Origin: Chitinophagaceae bacterium
GTDB taxonomy: Bacteria > Bacteroidota > Bacteroidia > Chitinophagales > Chitinophagaceae
Assembly (NCBI GenBank): GCA_020847395.1
Contig: JADLCD010000147.1
Coordinates: forward strand, 19,204 to 83,203
DNA: 64,000 bases
Reading direction: 5' to 3'
The translations under genes and the position numbers were made by a program. This document shows, one piece after another, positions 46,112 to 54,847 of this stretch. Below the pieces are notes generated by a model. That model ran no database searches. It was not told the origin of the DNA and saw only the letters and a list, made by a program, of their open reading frames with translations. The first letter of the stretch is position 1. Each line of letters opens with the position of its first letter.

Positions 46112-47050
46112 ATGAAACTTCTTCTTTTCATATGCTTCATTTCTTTTGTGCTAACGGAAAATATTTTTGCACAGCAAAAAGATACCGTAGTTGTAGACAG
46201 TAAAGTTATTACGCTTTCTGAAATTATTATTCGCAACAACGTAAATGTTCCTTCTTTTATAGAGAAGGTAAAAAATGATACTACTTTTTATAAGGCCTTC
46301 CGGAATTTGCGTGTACTTAACTATACCTCATTGAATGATGTAAGAATGCTTGACAAGAAGCAGAAAGTTAAAGCCTCCCTTTACAGTAAAACGAGGCAAT
46401 GGGCTTCCCGTGGTTGCCGGTATACCAATGTTTTGGAAGAACAGGTAAGCGGCGATATTTATGATGAGGATAAAAATTATAATTATTATACCCCACAGCT
46501 ATACGCCAGTATTTTTTTTGCAAAAGATACAGTTTGTGGAGAAAACAATATTGTAAAGGATGCAGAGATAAGCACCAGGGGAAAATCAGGCACAGCAAAA
46601 CATAAAGAGCAATTAAAAATACTTTTCTTCAATCCCGGCAAGTCTGTGCCTGGCCTGCCTTTTATAGGCAATAAAACAGCCATTTTTGATGACGATATGG
46701 CTGATCTTTACGAATATAGACTTGACCAGGAGGAACATCTCGGGCAGATATGTTATATATTTTCCATCAAAGCAAAAGATAATGCCAGCGGTGGAAACAA
46801 AAATAAAGTAGTGATTGATGAAATGACCACATGGTTTAATGTAAAAACCATGGAAGTAATTGCCCGTAACTATACCATGAGCTACTCTGCGGGCGTGTAT
46901 GATTTCGATGTAAATATGCAGGTTGAAATGGTTAAATACGGTGATTACCTTGTGCCTAAGTTATTACGCTATACGGGAGACTGGAATGTAGTTTTCAAAA
47001 AAAGAGAGCGCGGTGTATTTACCGCCACTTTATTTGACTTCAGCGAATGA
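46112..47050 (+). CDS. Secreted protein of unknown function, co-transcribed with def
   Basis: 312 residues. A signal peptide (MKLLLFICFISFVLTENIFA) indicates export. I recognise no family. The mature part alternates short strands and charged turns (LSEIIIRNNVNVPSFIEKVK, VLNYTSLNDVRMLDKKQKV, TWFNVKTMEVIARNYTMSYS, VNMQVEMVKYGDYLVPKLLR), giving the impression of a beta-rich lipid- or ligand-binding fold like the LolA/DUF3108 type, but this is impression only. Two cysteines occur in the mature region. The 2-nt spacing to def implies translational coupling without an obvious functional link. Confidence 0.75.
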   Translation: MKLLLFICFISFVLTENIFAQQKDTVVVDSKVITLSEIIIRNNVNVPSFIEKVKNDTTFYKAFRNLRVLNYTSLNDVRMLDKKQKVKASLYSKTRQWASRGCRYTNVLEEQVSGDIYDEDKNYNYYTPQLYASIFFAKDTVCGENNIVKDAEISTRGKSGTAKHKEQLKILFFNPGKSVPGLPFIGNKTAIFDDDMADLYEYRLDQEEHLGQICYIFSIKAKDNASGGNKNKVVIDEMTTWFNVKTMEVIARNYTMSYSAGVYDFDVNMQVEMVKYGDYLVPKLLRYTGDWNVVFKKRERGVFTATLFDFSE

Positions 47051-47184
47051 AAAGGTTTATAAATAATTTAATAAAAATACATTATAACCTGCCTCACGCA
47101 CACTATAAAAAGAAGATACAGCATCAAAAATAAAAATACGCGAGTGAAATAATTGCTGTACTTTTTCACCCATAATTTTTTGAC

Positions 47185-48093
47185 TTGTTCGCAGTAACTA
47201 TACTAGGCAATAATTCAGCGCTGCCCATGCACGACAGGCATCCTACCTCACAGGTGGTGGCTTACTATGAGCACCTGTTTTTGGTAGACTGCGGTGAAGG
47301 GACACAGTTGCAAATGACACGTTATAAAATCCGGCGCAACAGGATAAAACATATCTTCATTTCCCACCTTCACGGAGATCATTATTTCGGTTTGCCGGGT
47401 TTGCTTACCAGCTATGGCTTAAACGGACGTACAGAAGATTTATGGATTTTTTCTCCTCCTCTGTTAAAAGAAATTATAGAACTTCATATAAAGGCAGCAG
47501 ACATTATTTTACCATACACCATACATTTTGTAGCGATTAATAAAGAGATGATTTTATATGAAGACAAAAAAATTGAGGTCAGTTGTTTTGCCGTAAGCCA
47601 CAGGATACCATGCTGGGGGTTTTTGTTTAAAGAAAAAGTAAAATCATTAAAACTGAACCCTGACAAATTAAAGGAATATGCTATTCCTTCTTCATTTTAC
47701 CCGCATTTAAAGGAAGGGCATGATTATATTACAAAAACCGGCGAGCTTATAAAGAATGAACTATTAACGCAGGTACCGGAGCCGGCGTTGAGTTATGCAT
47801 ATTGCGCAGATACAGCTTATAATGAACGTATTGCTGAAATCATCAGTAATACTGATTTAATATATCATGAAACAACCTACCTGGACATACAGCGGGAAAA
47901 GGCAGTTATGCGTGGGCATTCTACCACAAAACAAGCGGCAACTATTGCGCAAAAAGCTAATGCCGGAAAACTAATTATCGGACATTTCAGCAGCAGATAT
48001 GAATTATTAGACGAATTTTTGACCGAAGCACAAAGTGTTTTTGAAAATACAGCGCTTGCATTGGAAGGCACAACTTATATTATATCAAAGTAA
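47185..48093 (+). CDS. rnz: Ribonuclease Z
   Basis: tRNA 3'-end endonuclease of the metallo-beta-lactamase fold. 302 residues. The start is TTG at 47185: it gives the family N-terminus (FAVTILGNNSALP), and no in-frame ATG occurs until residue 15, within the fold. The zinc motif SHLHGDHYFGLPGLL is at about residues 60-74. Further metal ligands are in CFAVSHRIPCWG, YCADTAYNE and HETTYLD, and the C-terminal GHSTTKQAATIAQKA and IGHFSSRYE match tRNase Z. It acts in the cytosol. Confidence 0.96.
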   Translation: MFAVTILGNNSALPMHDRHPTSQVVAYYEHLFLVDCGEGTQLQMTRYKIRRNRIKHIFISHLHGDHYFGLPGLLTSYGLNGRTEDLWIFSPPLLKEIIELHIKAADIILPYTIHFVAINKEMILYEDKKIEVSCFAVSHRIPCWGFLFKEKVKSLKLNPDKLKEYAIPSSFYPHLKEGHDYITKTGELIKNELLTQVPEPALSYAYCADTAYNERIAEIISNTDLIYHETTYLDIQREKAVMRGHSTTKQAATIAQKANAGKLIIGHFSSRYELLDEFLTEAQSVFENTALALEGTTYIISK

Positions 48094-48195
48094 AGAGTGG
48101 AATTAACAAGGCTAATTATAATACAACCAATATTGCAACCATTAGGGCATCATATTTGTCTATAATCAGTTTTATTTAACAAAAATGAAAATTTT

Positions 48196-48696
48196 ATGAA
48201 AAGAACATTCTCTCACCTGCTCAATGCATCGTTATTGATCGCCGTAACCAGTATATGGCTTTTTTCATGTAAACCTAAAATTAAAGATGAAGACATCCAG
48301 ACGCAGATTCAATCAAATACAGCATTCTCCCATCTTGTTGCTACTGTAAAAGATGGTGTGGTAACCCTTAGCGGCGAATGTAAAGACGAGGCTGATAAAA
48401 CCGCATGCGAAAGCGCGGTAAGGAAAATTCCCGGAGTAAAAGATGTGGTAAATAATACTACTATCGCTGCTCCCCCTCCTCCGCCCGCTTCTGTGGTAAT
48501 AGCTGCAGATGATCCCCTCACACAAGGCATTACGGATGCGCTGAAAGATTTTCCAACCGTTAAAGCCACCGCAAAGGATGGCATCATTACCGTAACCGGT
48601 GAGGCCACTACTGCCAACTGGAAAAAAATCAAAATGGCACTTGATGCATTAAAACCGAAAAAAGTTGACGCTTCCGCATTAACAATAAAAAAATAA
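48196..48696 (+). CDS. BON-domain lipoprotein
   Basis: 166 residues. The N-terminus (MKRTFSHLLNASLLIAVTS, then IWLFSCKPK) has a lipobox ending at Cys, so it should be a lipoprotein. Two BON domains follow: about 34-92 (IQTQIQSNTAFSHLVATVKD, VVTLSGECKDEADK) and about 105-166 (LTQGITDALKDFPTVKATAK, IITVTGEATTANWKKI), joined by a proline-rich linker (AAPPPPPAS). BON domains are thought to bind phospholipid surfaces and often occur in envelope-stress proteins. The next gene, 17 nt downstream, also has a BON-like N-terminus. Confidence 0.9.
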   Translation: MKRTFSHLLNASLLIAVTSIWLFSCKPKIKDEDIQTQIQSNTAFSHLVATVKDGVVTLSGECKDEADKTACESAVRKIPGVKDVVNNTTIAAPPPPPASVVIAADDPLTQGITDALKDFPTVKATAKDGIITVTGEATTANWKKIKMALDALKPKKVDASALTIKK

Positions 48697-48713
48697 TTCA
48701 AAATTAAATTTAT

Positions 48714-49136
48714 ATGGCACTTCAGAATAAATATCAACAACTGATTGATACTGCTAACACATCAGGCGTAAGTAATCTGCAGGTAAAAGAGCAAGATGGT
48801 GTGTTGTATATTGACGGTGAAGCTCCCTCTGGCGCAGTAAAAGATAAACTGTGGGACGTATACGGATCAATCGATCCCAACTTTCTTTCAGGAGATGTTG
48901 TGATGAATGTAAATGTAGCCACCGCTGTTGCAGGAGCAAAAGTTAAGGTAGTAACAGAAAAATCAAATCTCAATATCAGGAAAGGGCCGGGTACAGATCA
49001 ACCCATTGTTGGCAAAGCTGCACACAACGAAATTATTACATTAGTTAGTAAATCAAGCGACCAATGGTGGCTGGTAAGAACAGATGATGGTGAAGAAGGG
49101 TACGCATATGCGCAGTATCTTGCACCCGTTGAATAA
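48714..49136 (+). CDS. Small protein with BON-like N-terminus and SH3 domain
   Basis: 140 residues, no signal peptide seen. The N-terminal half (NKYQQLIDTANTSGVSNLQV, DGVLYIDGEAPSGAVKDKLW) resembles a single BON domain as in LysM/BON proteins. The C-terminal half is a bacterial SH3_3 domain (SNLNIRKGPGTDQPIVGKAA, WWLVRTDDGEEGYAYAQYLA). The SH3 domain might bind peptidoglycan if exported. It forms a two-gene operon with the BON lipoprotein and ends at an intrinsic terminator. Confidence 0.87.
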   Translation: MALQNKYQQLIDTANTSGVSNLQVKEQDGVLYIDGEAPSGAVKDKLWDVYGSIDPNFLSGDVVMNVNVATAVAGAKVKVVTEKSNLNIRKGPGTDQPIVGKAAHNEIITLVSKSSDQWWLVRTDDGEEGYAYAQYLAPVE

Positions 49137-49509
49137 CAATTATGTTCTAAGGATAATAATAAAAAGCTGTCGTTTCAGGCAGCTTTTTTATTACTTTTCT
49201 CCATTTCATGCATAGTTGCAAAATCCACTTTCTTATCCCGCCTTCTTTTACACAAGGCACGGCTACTTTTTATTGATGGCTTTCGATGCCAAAGCCTGGC
49301 TAACTACTTATTCATGAATACATTTTGGAAAACCCCCTCCGGCAGCCTGTTATATTTCTATACCAGTATCCGCGGTTTGAAGTTTATGATTTGAAGTTTC
49401 AGGTTACAAGTTTCAGGTAGCAGCAATGGAATTATTCCTCATTCTTTCCCGTAACGTAATGAATTTTTAAAAACTTCATCAAAAAAGGATTTTTGTGGTA
49501 TACAGAGGT
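49137..49509. other. 373-bp gap: terminator, then no clear gene
   Basis: After the terminator the DNA (49195-49509) has no frame of credible length. It contains a run of GTTTATGATTTGAAGTTTC-like words (49378-49418) related to the repeats at 2.75 and 59.6 kb. Nothing else recognised. Confidence 0.6.
49161..49189 (+). terminator. Intrinsic terminator after the BON/SH3 operon
   Basis: AAAAAGCTG, 10-nt loop, CAGCTTTTTT: a 9-bp stem with a T tract, 24 nt past the stop codon. Confidence 0.85.
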
Positions 49510-50217
49510 TCATTTATAATCAGCTATATCAATCAACTTGGCTACATCCTGCACAATAATCTTTCTGCCTTTCGTTTCAACAATACCTTTTCCCTTAAAC
49601 TCGGATAATAGCCGCACCACATTTTCTCTTGCGGTACCAACAAGATTCGCTAAATCATCGCGGCTCATATTAATTTCAACAGACATGCCCGGTTTAAAAT
49701 TCACTTTGTACTTTTCTCTCATTACTATTAATTGGAGCGCCAGTCGTTCTCTCACAGATTTTTGAGCAAATAAAGAAAGGCTGTTTGCCAGCACTGCAAA
49801 TTCATGGCTTAATGTTTTAAGCAATCGTTTGTTAAGTATTTCAGATTGCCTTACCACTTCTAAAAAATTGCTCCGTGGTATAAAAGCAATGGTGCTATCT
49901 TCCAATGCAGCGGCGGAATCAGGATAGCGGTCTTCAGCAAGAACAGCGTGATAGCCAATTAACTCACCGGTATTGGCTACATAAATGATATACTCCCTGC
50001 CATCAGAATCAAGTTTGTATTTTTTTACTTTACCGGAAACAACAAAAAAAATACCATCAGGAAATGCGCCTTCTTTAAAAATAACCTCCCCTTTCTTATA
50101 CTGCTTTTCAGTTTGTTCAGCAGTAAGCAGTGCAAATTCTCTCTCCGGCAAATTTGCCAGAACAGATTCACTTTTAAAATCCCACTTATCTATAGGAAAC
50201 AAGCCTTTAATACTCAT
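49510..50217 (-). CDS. Crp/Fnr-family transcription regulator
   Basis: 235 residues. A cyclic-nucleotide-binding-like domain (about 30-150: KKGEVIFKEGAFPDGIFFVV, DGREYIIYVANTGELIGYHA) is followed by the dimer helix and a C-terminal winged helix-turn-helix with recognition region MSRDDLANLVGTARENVVRL, full length and intact. The cNMP phosphate-binding signature is weak, and no cysteine cluster for Fe-S sensing is seen, so the signal is unknown. A TAATTTTG box (50230-50223, minus) ends 5 nt before the ATG. The gene is divergent from a methyltransferase and SulP operon, a plausible target. Confidence 0.92.
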   Translation of the reverse strand: MSIKGLFPIDKWDFKSESVLANLPEREFALLTAEQTEKQYKKGEVIFKEGAFPDGIFFVVSGKVKKYKLDSDGREYIIYVANTGELIGYHAVLAEDRYPDSAAALEDSTIAFIPRSNFLEVVRQSEILNKRLLKTLSHEFAVLANSLSLFAQKSVRERLALQLIVMREKYKVNFKPGMSVEINMSRDDLANLVGTARENVVRLLSEFKGKGIVETKGRKIIVQDVAKLIDIADYK

Positions 50218-50342
50218 TCATACAAAATTACCGTTTAAAGCGGATAACCATACGCAAAAGTGATAAAGTTTACTATTATTAGCACAGGTGCTGAATACCT
50301 TTGTACAGCAGGATACAACATTGTGCTTAACACTTTTTCTTT

Positions 50343-50948
50343 ATGTTTTATACACTCAGCAAACAATCTTCCGACAAATGGTTTACCTCTGATGCCTGGT
50401 TTAATAAGTTGTATCCTTCGCATATACAAACACTGGCGCACCGACACTGGACGCCTCTTAATATTGCTAAAATGGCCGCTGGTTTTCTTGCTGCCGATGA
50501 TAATGTAAGCATATTGGATATTGGCAGCGGCGTTGGTAAATTTTGTTTAAGTGCAGCATACTTTAAGCCAGGAGCAGTATACTACGGAGTGGAACAGCGA
50601 AAAAACCTTGTGCAATATGCAAATAACGCAGCATCTCAGCTCGGGCTTGAAAATGTAAATTTTATTCACGGCAATTTTACACAGTTGTCATTTAAAAATT
50701 TTGACCATTTCTATTTTTATAATTCATTTTACGAAAACCTGGTAGATACCGACAAAATTGACGATAGCATTGATTACTCCGGTGAATTATATCATTACTA
50801 TGCCCGCTTCCTCTACCGGCAGCTATCCAACACCGTTAGTGGAACAAGGCTCTGCACTTTTCATAGCATGGAAGATGAAATACCGCGTAGTTTTTGTGAA
50901 GTAGGCGGAGCATTAAACGGCTTACTAAAATTCTGGATGAAATTATAA
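50343..50948 (+). CDS. Class I SAM-dependent methyltransferase
   Basis: 201 residues. The Rossmann-type SAM motif ILDIGSGVGKFCLSAAYFKP lies at about residues 57-76, then YYGVEQRKNLVQYANNAA (acidic residue for the ribose) and VNFIHGNFTQLSFKNFDHFY, resembling DOT1- or RrmJ-like small methyltransferases. The substrate is not predictable. The gene starts an apparent operon with the SulP transporter (43 nt gap) and is divergent from a Crp/Fnr gene. Confidence 0.85.
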   Translation: MFYTLSKQSSDKWFTSDAWFNKLYPSHIQTLAHRHWTPLNIAKMAAGFLAADDNVSILDIGSGVGKFCLSAAYFKPGAVYYGVEQRKNLVQYANNAASQLGLENVNFIHGNFTQLSFKNFDHFYFYNSFYENLVDTDKIDDSIDYSGELYHYYARFLYRQLSNTVSGTRLCTFHSMEDEIPRSFCEVGGALNGLLKFWMKL

Positions 50949-50991
50949 TCAATACTGCAATATTGATAATTTACCAATTGAAAATTTATTG

Positions 50992-52701
50992 ATGCTTAAA
51001 CCCAAATTGCTTGATACATTAAAAGGTTATACGAGTAAACAGTTCCGGAAGGATGCGATGGCAGGCATTATTGTAGGCATCGTTGCATTACCGTTAGCTA
51101 TCGCATTTGCTATTGCAAGTGGAGTTACTCCTGAAAAGGGATTGTATACCGCGGTAATAGCAGGCTTTATTATTTCTGTACTTGGCGGCAGCCGTGTGCA
51201 GATAGGCGGACCAACAGGCGCGTTTATTGTAATTGTGTTTGGCATTGTGCAGCAATACGGTGTTAATGGTTTAATCATTGCTACGCTCATCGCCGGAGTA
51301 ATGCTCATTGTTATGGGCTTTGCCAAACTTGGTTCTGTTATAAAATTTATTCCCCACCCGCTAATTGTAGGTTTTACCAGTGGTATAGCGTTGCTTATCT
51401 TTTCATCGCAAATAAAAGATTTTCTGGGGCTGCAAATGGGTACCGTACCTGCTGATTTTATTGAAAAATGGGAGAGCTATGGTAAACATCTTTTCAGTAT
51501 AAATATTTACGCGGTTATCATCGCTGTTGCTACTGTTATTATCATTCTGCTTTCTCCAAAAATAACACGCATAATACCAGGTTCGCTGTTTGCTATTATG
51601 CTGAGCACAGTAGCTGTATACCTGTTTCATTTACCTGTAGAAACCATTGGCAGCAAATTTGGAAATATTCCATCCTCGTTACCAACGCCCGTTTTGCCGC
51701 ACCTTGATTTTGCTACAATAAAAGCATTGGTACAACCTGCATTTACCATTGCCCTGTTAGCAGGTATCGAATCTTTACTATCAGCAGTTGTTGCAGATGG
51801 TATAATTGGCGGCAATCACCGCTCGAATATGGAACTTGTTGCACAGGGACCTGCTAATATTTCTTCTGCGCTGTTTGGAGGTATACCTGCTACAGGCGCT
51901 ATAGCAAGAACAGTTACTAACATTAAAAATGGTGGTCGTACGCCGGTTGCAGGTATCATCCATGCCATTACCTTATTGCTGATAATGTTATTTGTGGGTA
52001 AATGGGTAGCATTGATTCCACTGGCATCGCTTGCCGGCATATTGGTAGTAGTGGCATATAACATGAGCGAGTGGGAAAGTTTTGTTGCCATATTAAAAAG
52101 TCCGAAAAGTGATGTAGCTGTTTTGCTGGTTAGCTTTTTGCTTACCGTGTTTATTGACCTTACAGTGGCCATTGAAGTAGGAATGGTGTTAGCAGCCTTT
52201 TTGTTTATGCGCAAGATGGTGCAGTTTAGCGGAGTAAATATTTTTACTAAAGAAATGGAGGATGGTGATATCGTAAAAAGCAAAGAAGATATTGAAAATT
52301 TTTCCGTTCCAAAAAATGTAGAAGTATTTGAAATTAAAGGCCCGATGTTTTTTGCAGCCGCATATAAATTTAAAGAAGCGATGCGGGTATTGGAAACGCC
52401 TCCGCGGGTACTTATTATACGAATGCGGCAGGTGCCGATGATTGATGCTACAGGTATTAAAACATTAAAAGATGTTTTGATGCAAACAAAACAAACAAAA
52501 ACAAAACTTATTTTATCCGGCGTAGCTGAAGGGCAGGTATTATCAGAACTGCAAAAATCAAGACTGGTGTTTGCAATAGGTAAGGCAAATGTTCTTCCTA
52601 CATTTACTTTAGCTTTAGAAAGAGCTAAACAGTATATATTACAAAGCGATATTGAAGCGCAGGAAAAAAAAGAAGAAAAAAATCAATCTAATCAAGTATA
52701 G
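50992..52701 (+). CDS. SulP-family anion transporter with STAS domain
   Basis: 569 residues from ATG 50992; a TTG just upstream is in frame. The N-terminal transmembrane domain (10-14 helices) carries the family signature GLYTAVIAGFIISVLGGSRV, QIGGPTGAFIVIVFGIV and later GGIPATGAIARTVTNIKNG. A cytoplasmic STAS domain is at about 440-545 (VEVFEIKGPMFFAAAYKFKE, LIIRMRQVPMIDATGIKTLK). Members move sulfate, bicarbonate or other anions. A small gene starts 4 nt after its stop, suggesting coupling. Confidence 0.94.
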   Translation: MLKPKLLDTLKGYTSKQFRKDAMAGIIVGIVALPLAIAFAIASGVTPEKGLYTAVIAGFIISVLGGSRVQIGGPTGAFIVIVFGIVQQYGVNGLIIATLIAGVMLIVMGFAKLGSVIKFIPHPLIVGFTSGIALLIFSSQIKDFLGLQMGTVPADFIEKWESYGKHLFSINIYAVIIAVATVIIILLSPKITRIIPGSLFAIMLSTVAVYLFHLPVETIGSKFGNIPSSLPTPVLPHLDFATIKALVQPAFTIALLAGIESLLSAVVADGIIGGNHRSNMELVAQGPANISSALFGGIPATGAIARTVTNIKNGGRTPVAGIIHAITLLLIMLFVGKWVALIPLASLAGILVVVAYNMSEWESFVAILKSPKSDVAVLLVSFLLTVFIDLTVAIEVGMVLAAFLFMRKMVQFSGVNIFTKEMEDGDIVKSKEDIENFSVPKNVEVFEIKGPMFFAAAYKFKEAMRVLETPPRVLIIRMRQVPMIDATGIKTLKDVLMQTKQTKTKLILSGVAEGQVLSELQKSRLVFAIGKANVLPTFTLALERAKQYILQSDIEAQEKKEEKNQSNQV

Positions 52702-52705
52702 TATT

Positions 52706-52945
52706 ATGGCAGAAAAAACTACGCAATCAAAGAAAGCATTTACGCTTCATTATAAAAATGAAAAACTTAAAGTTAGTTCAGGCGACCAGATCATATTTTC
52801 CATTGAATTTCCCGATGGCAAGCAAAAGGACATAACGTTTGAATTGGATACAGACATGGATTTACAGTGGAAATGTATTTCGGGGGAAAGCACTGCCATT
52901 ACAAAAGAGATTGGAAGTTTGATTGAGAAGGAGATGATGGCATAA
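52706..52945 (+). CDS. Small 79-aa protein coupled to SulP
   Basis: 79 residues from ATG 52706 (MAEKTTQSKKAFTLHYKN). It is soluble and rich in charged residues, with no signal or membrane segment. The pattern of alternating hydrophobics (FTLHYKNEKLKVSSGDQIIF, SIEFPDGKQKDITFELDTDM) suggests a small beta-rich fold. I recognise no family. Starting 4 nt after the transporter stop codon, it is very likely co-translated with it and might act on the transporter or the same pathway. Confidence 0.7.
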   Translation: MAEKTTQSKKAFTLHYKNEKLKVSSGDQIIFSIEFPDGKQKDITFELDTDMDLQWKCISGESTAITKEIGSLIEKEMMA

Positions 52946-53552
52946 GAAACTTTCACGGATTTCAAAAGTCGGGATGATTTCAGTACGCCGTAGCATGTGC
53001 TACTTATGGATGACTTAAGCATCTCGCGGCGGGCGAAGCAATCTCCATTAAATCATTACAGTTGAGATTGCTTCGCCGCATAACAGGCTGATAGTTTAAG
53101 ATTGATTATGCGGCTCGCAAGGACGCGGAGAGACTGAACAATTAATATCATGCTTTAATGCTAATAATAAAATCAAACCACGCTCGCCGTCTTTGCGAGA
53201 CCGCCATCATGAAAATTGAATTAAAAGAATGTCGCGGCGGGCGAAGCAATCTCCATTAAATCATTACAGTTGAGATTGCTTCGCCGCATAACAGACTGAT
53301 ATTTTAAGATTGATTATGCGGCTCGCAATGACGCGGAGAGACTGAACAATTAATATCATGCTTTAATGCTGGCAATAAAATCAAACCACACTCGCCGTCT
53401 TTGCGAGACCGCCCTCATGAAAATTGAATTAAAAGCATCTCGCGGCGGGCGAAGCAATCTCAAAAAACACCGGGATTGCTCATGTCGCACACTGACGACT
53501 ACTATGTTTACATGACTGAAAACTTTTGAAAGGCTCACCACTACATATAACA
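52946..53552. other. 607-bp gap filled mainly by tandem repeats
   Basis: No gene seen. 53025-53461 is a tandem array of the 210-bp family, listed separately. The short flanks show no feature, and open frames in this gap arise from the repeats. Confidence 0.75.
53025..53461 (+). repeat. Tandem array, 208-bp unit, 2 copies plus a partial third
   Basis: The block starting CGCGGCGGGCGAAGCAATCT occurs at 53025, 53233 and 53441, a period of exactly 208 bp. The two full units differ at only a few bases. Each holds an inverted repeat (GGCGAAGCAATCTC against GAGATTGCTTCGCC) and the family words GCTCGCAA, ATGCTTTAATGCT, GCCGTCTTTGCGAGACCGCC. Confidence 0.9.
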
Positions 53553-54707
53553 CTACCTGATCGCCACAACCTTAAACACAATTTCCTTATAATCATCCCG
53601 CTCATATAATACACCAATACTTGTACCTGATATTTTAACCAAATCAGCATAAGCGGTAAAATCATCTTTATAACCGGCAGCACTTTTATCAACAGTATAT
53701 GCTTTGCTCCATTTCTTACCGCCATCTTTACTAATACGCAAAGTAAGGTTATCTCTTTTGGCAGTATCAGCAGCATTGCAAAAAGCAATGGTATTATTCT
53801 TTATAGTGAGTATACTCCCTTCATTTACCGGGTCGGGTAAGGAATAATCAAAGTATGAAGTATCCCAGCTTGCACCACCATTGCTGCTATAGGAAACAAT
53901 CCTTCGTTTTATATCACCCTGCTGGTTACGGGAGTTCATTATTAAAACGCCGTTACCCAACAATGCCGCGGTTGATTCATTAGAGCCGGGTATATTAACA
54001 GATGTGCTTAGTTTAAAAGTTTTACCATGATCGTCTGTATAAAAACCATGCGCATTATAATCAGCAAACTTCGGTTGCGGGTTACCGGTAGAATGATTGG
54101 CGGCAACAAATATTCTGCCTTTATGTTTTCCTTTATCAAACTGCACGGCATGCCCTGGCGTATTGGCATAGCTTCGCCAGTCTTCCGCGAAATGATACGC
54201 GGCATTTACCTGCGGCTGGTTAGGGCGATGTACCTGCGTGGTAATATTTACAGGTTCAGTCCAGGTTATTCCATTATCTGTTGATGTTGTATACCAAACC
54301 TCTCTCAAACCATTTCCTTTTCTCACTTCATTTTCATGATTATTACCGGTATTATAAAATAGAAATATTCTTCCTGCCGGGTAAGCAACATCCGTTAAAT
54401 CAACTACAGGCGCAGGATTGCCAGCCTGCAAACTATCCATATCAACAATTGTTTTCAATGCGCTCCATGTTTTCCCATTATCATCACTGTATTTCATCAC
54501 AATATCAATATTGCCAAAATCACCTCCGCCATCTACCCTGCCCTCGCAAAAAGCAAGCAGCCGCTGCGAAGTTGTTTGTATAATAGCAGGTATGCGGTAA
54601 GTATTATGACCTTCTTTACCTGATTCAAAAACCATTTGATGGTTTTGTTGTGCGGAAGCGAAGAAAATAAAAAACAAAAGCAAAAATGAAATGGCTGATT
54701 TTTTCAT
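53553..54707 (-). CDS. nanH: Secreted GH33 exo-alpha-sialidase
   Basis: 384 residues with a signal peptide (MKKSAISFLLLFFIFFASA). The Arg of the triad begins in the YRIP motif at residues 37-40. Five Asp-box (SxDxGxTW-type) blades are readable: SDDNGKTWS, STDNGITWT, TDDHGKTFK, SSNGGASWD, SKDGGKKWS. The late TSIGVLYERDD supplies the conserved Tyr/Glu pair region. It releases terminal sialic acids from glycoconjugates. No sialic-acid catabolism gene (nanA, nanE) is nearby, so the sugar may be used elsewhere or removed to reach underlying sugars. Confidence 0.95.
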   Translation of the reverse strand: MKKSAISFLLLFFIFFASAQQNHQMVFESGKEGHNTYRIPAIIQTTSQRLLAFCEGRVDGGGDFGNIDIVMKYSDDNGKTWSALKTIVDMDSLQAGNPAPVVDLTDVAYPAGRIFLFYNTGNNHENEVRKGNGLREVWYTTSTDNGITWTEPVNITTQVHRPNQPQVNAAYHFAEDWRSYANTPGHAVQFDKGKHKGRIFVAANHSTGNPQPKFADYNAHGFYTDDHGKTFKLSTSVNIPGSNESTAALLGNGVLIMNSRNQQGDIKRRIVSYSSNGGASWDTSYFDYSLPDPVNEGSILTIKNNTIAFCNAADTAKRDNLTLRISKDGGKKWSKAYTVDKSAAGYKDDFTAYADLVKISGTSIGVLYERDDYKEIVFKVVAIR

Positions 54708-54757
54708 AACAGGAAATAAATGACTTCAAAAATATACAAACCTGAGCAAAACAGGGT

Positions 54758-54788
54758 GGGTTCCGAACCTTTGGAAGGTTCGGAACCC
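54758..54788. repeat. 31-bp palindrome, copy 1
   Basis: GGGTTCCGAACCTTTGG followed by its complement half. A copy with one changed base is at 57393-57423; the two sit on either side of the FtsX-like gene. Confidence 0.8.
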
Positions 54789-54847
54789 TACGCATTATAT
54801 AGAGGAGTGGTGCATAGCAATATCTATCAACAATAATCTTTTACCTA

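Noticed and set aside
47185..47187. Rejecting TTG as rnz start in favour of the first ATG (residue 15)
   Set aside because: The conserved first beta strand of RNase Z lies before that ATG, so TTG is kept.
49270..49320. Tiny frame MAFDAKAWLTTYS in the gap after the SH3 gene
   Set aside because: 13 codons, no supporting signal.
53025..53461. CRISPR array
   Set aside because: Two long near-identical 208-bp units, not short repeats with unique spacers; no cas genes.
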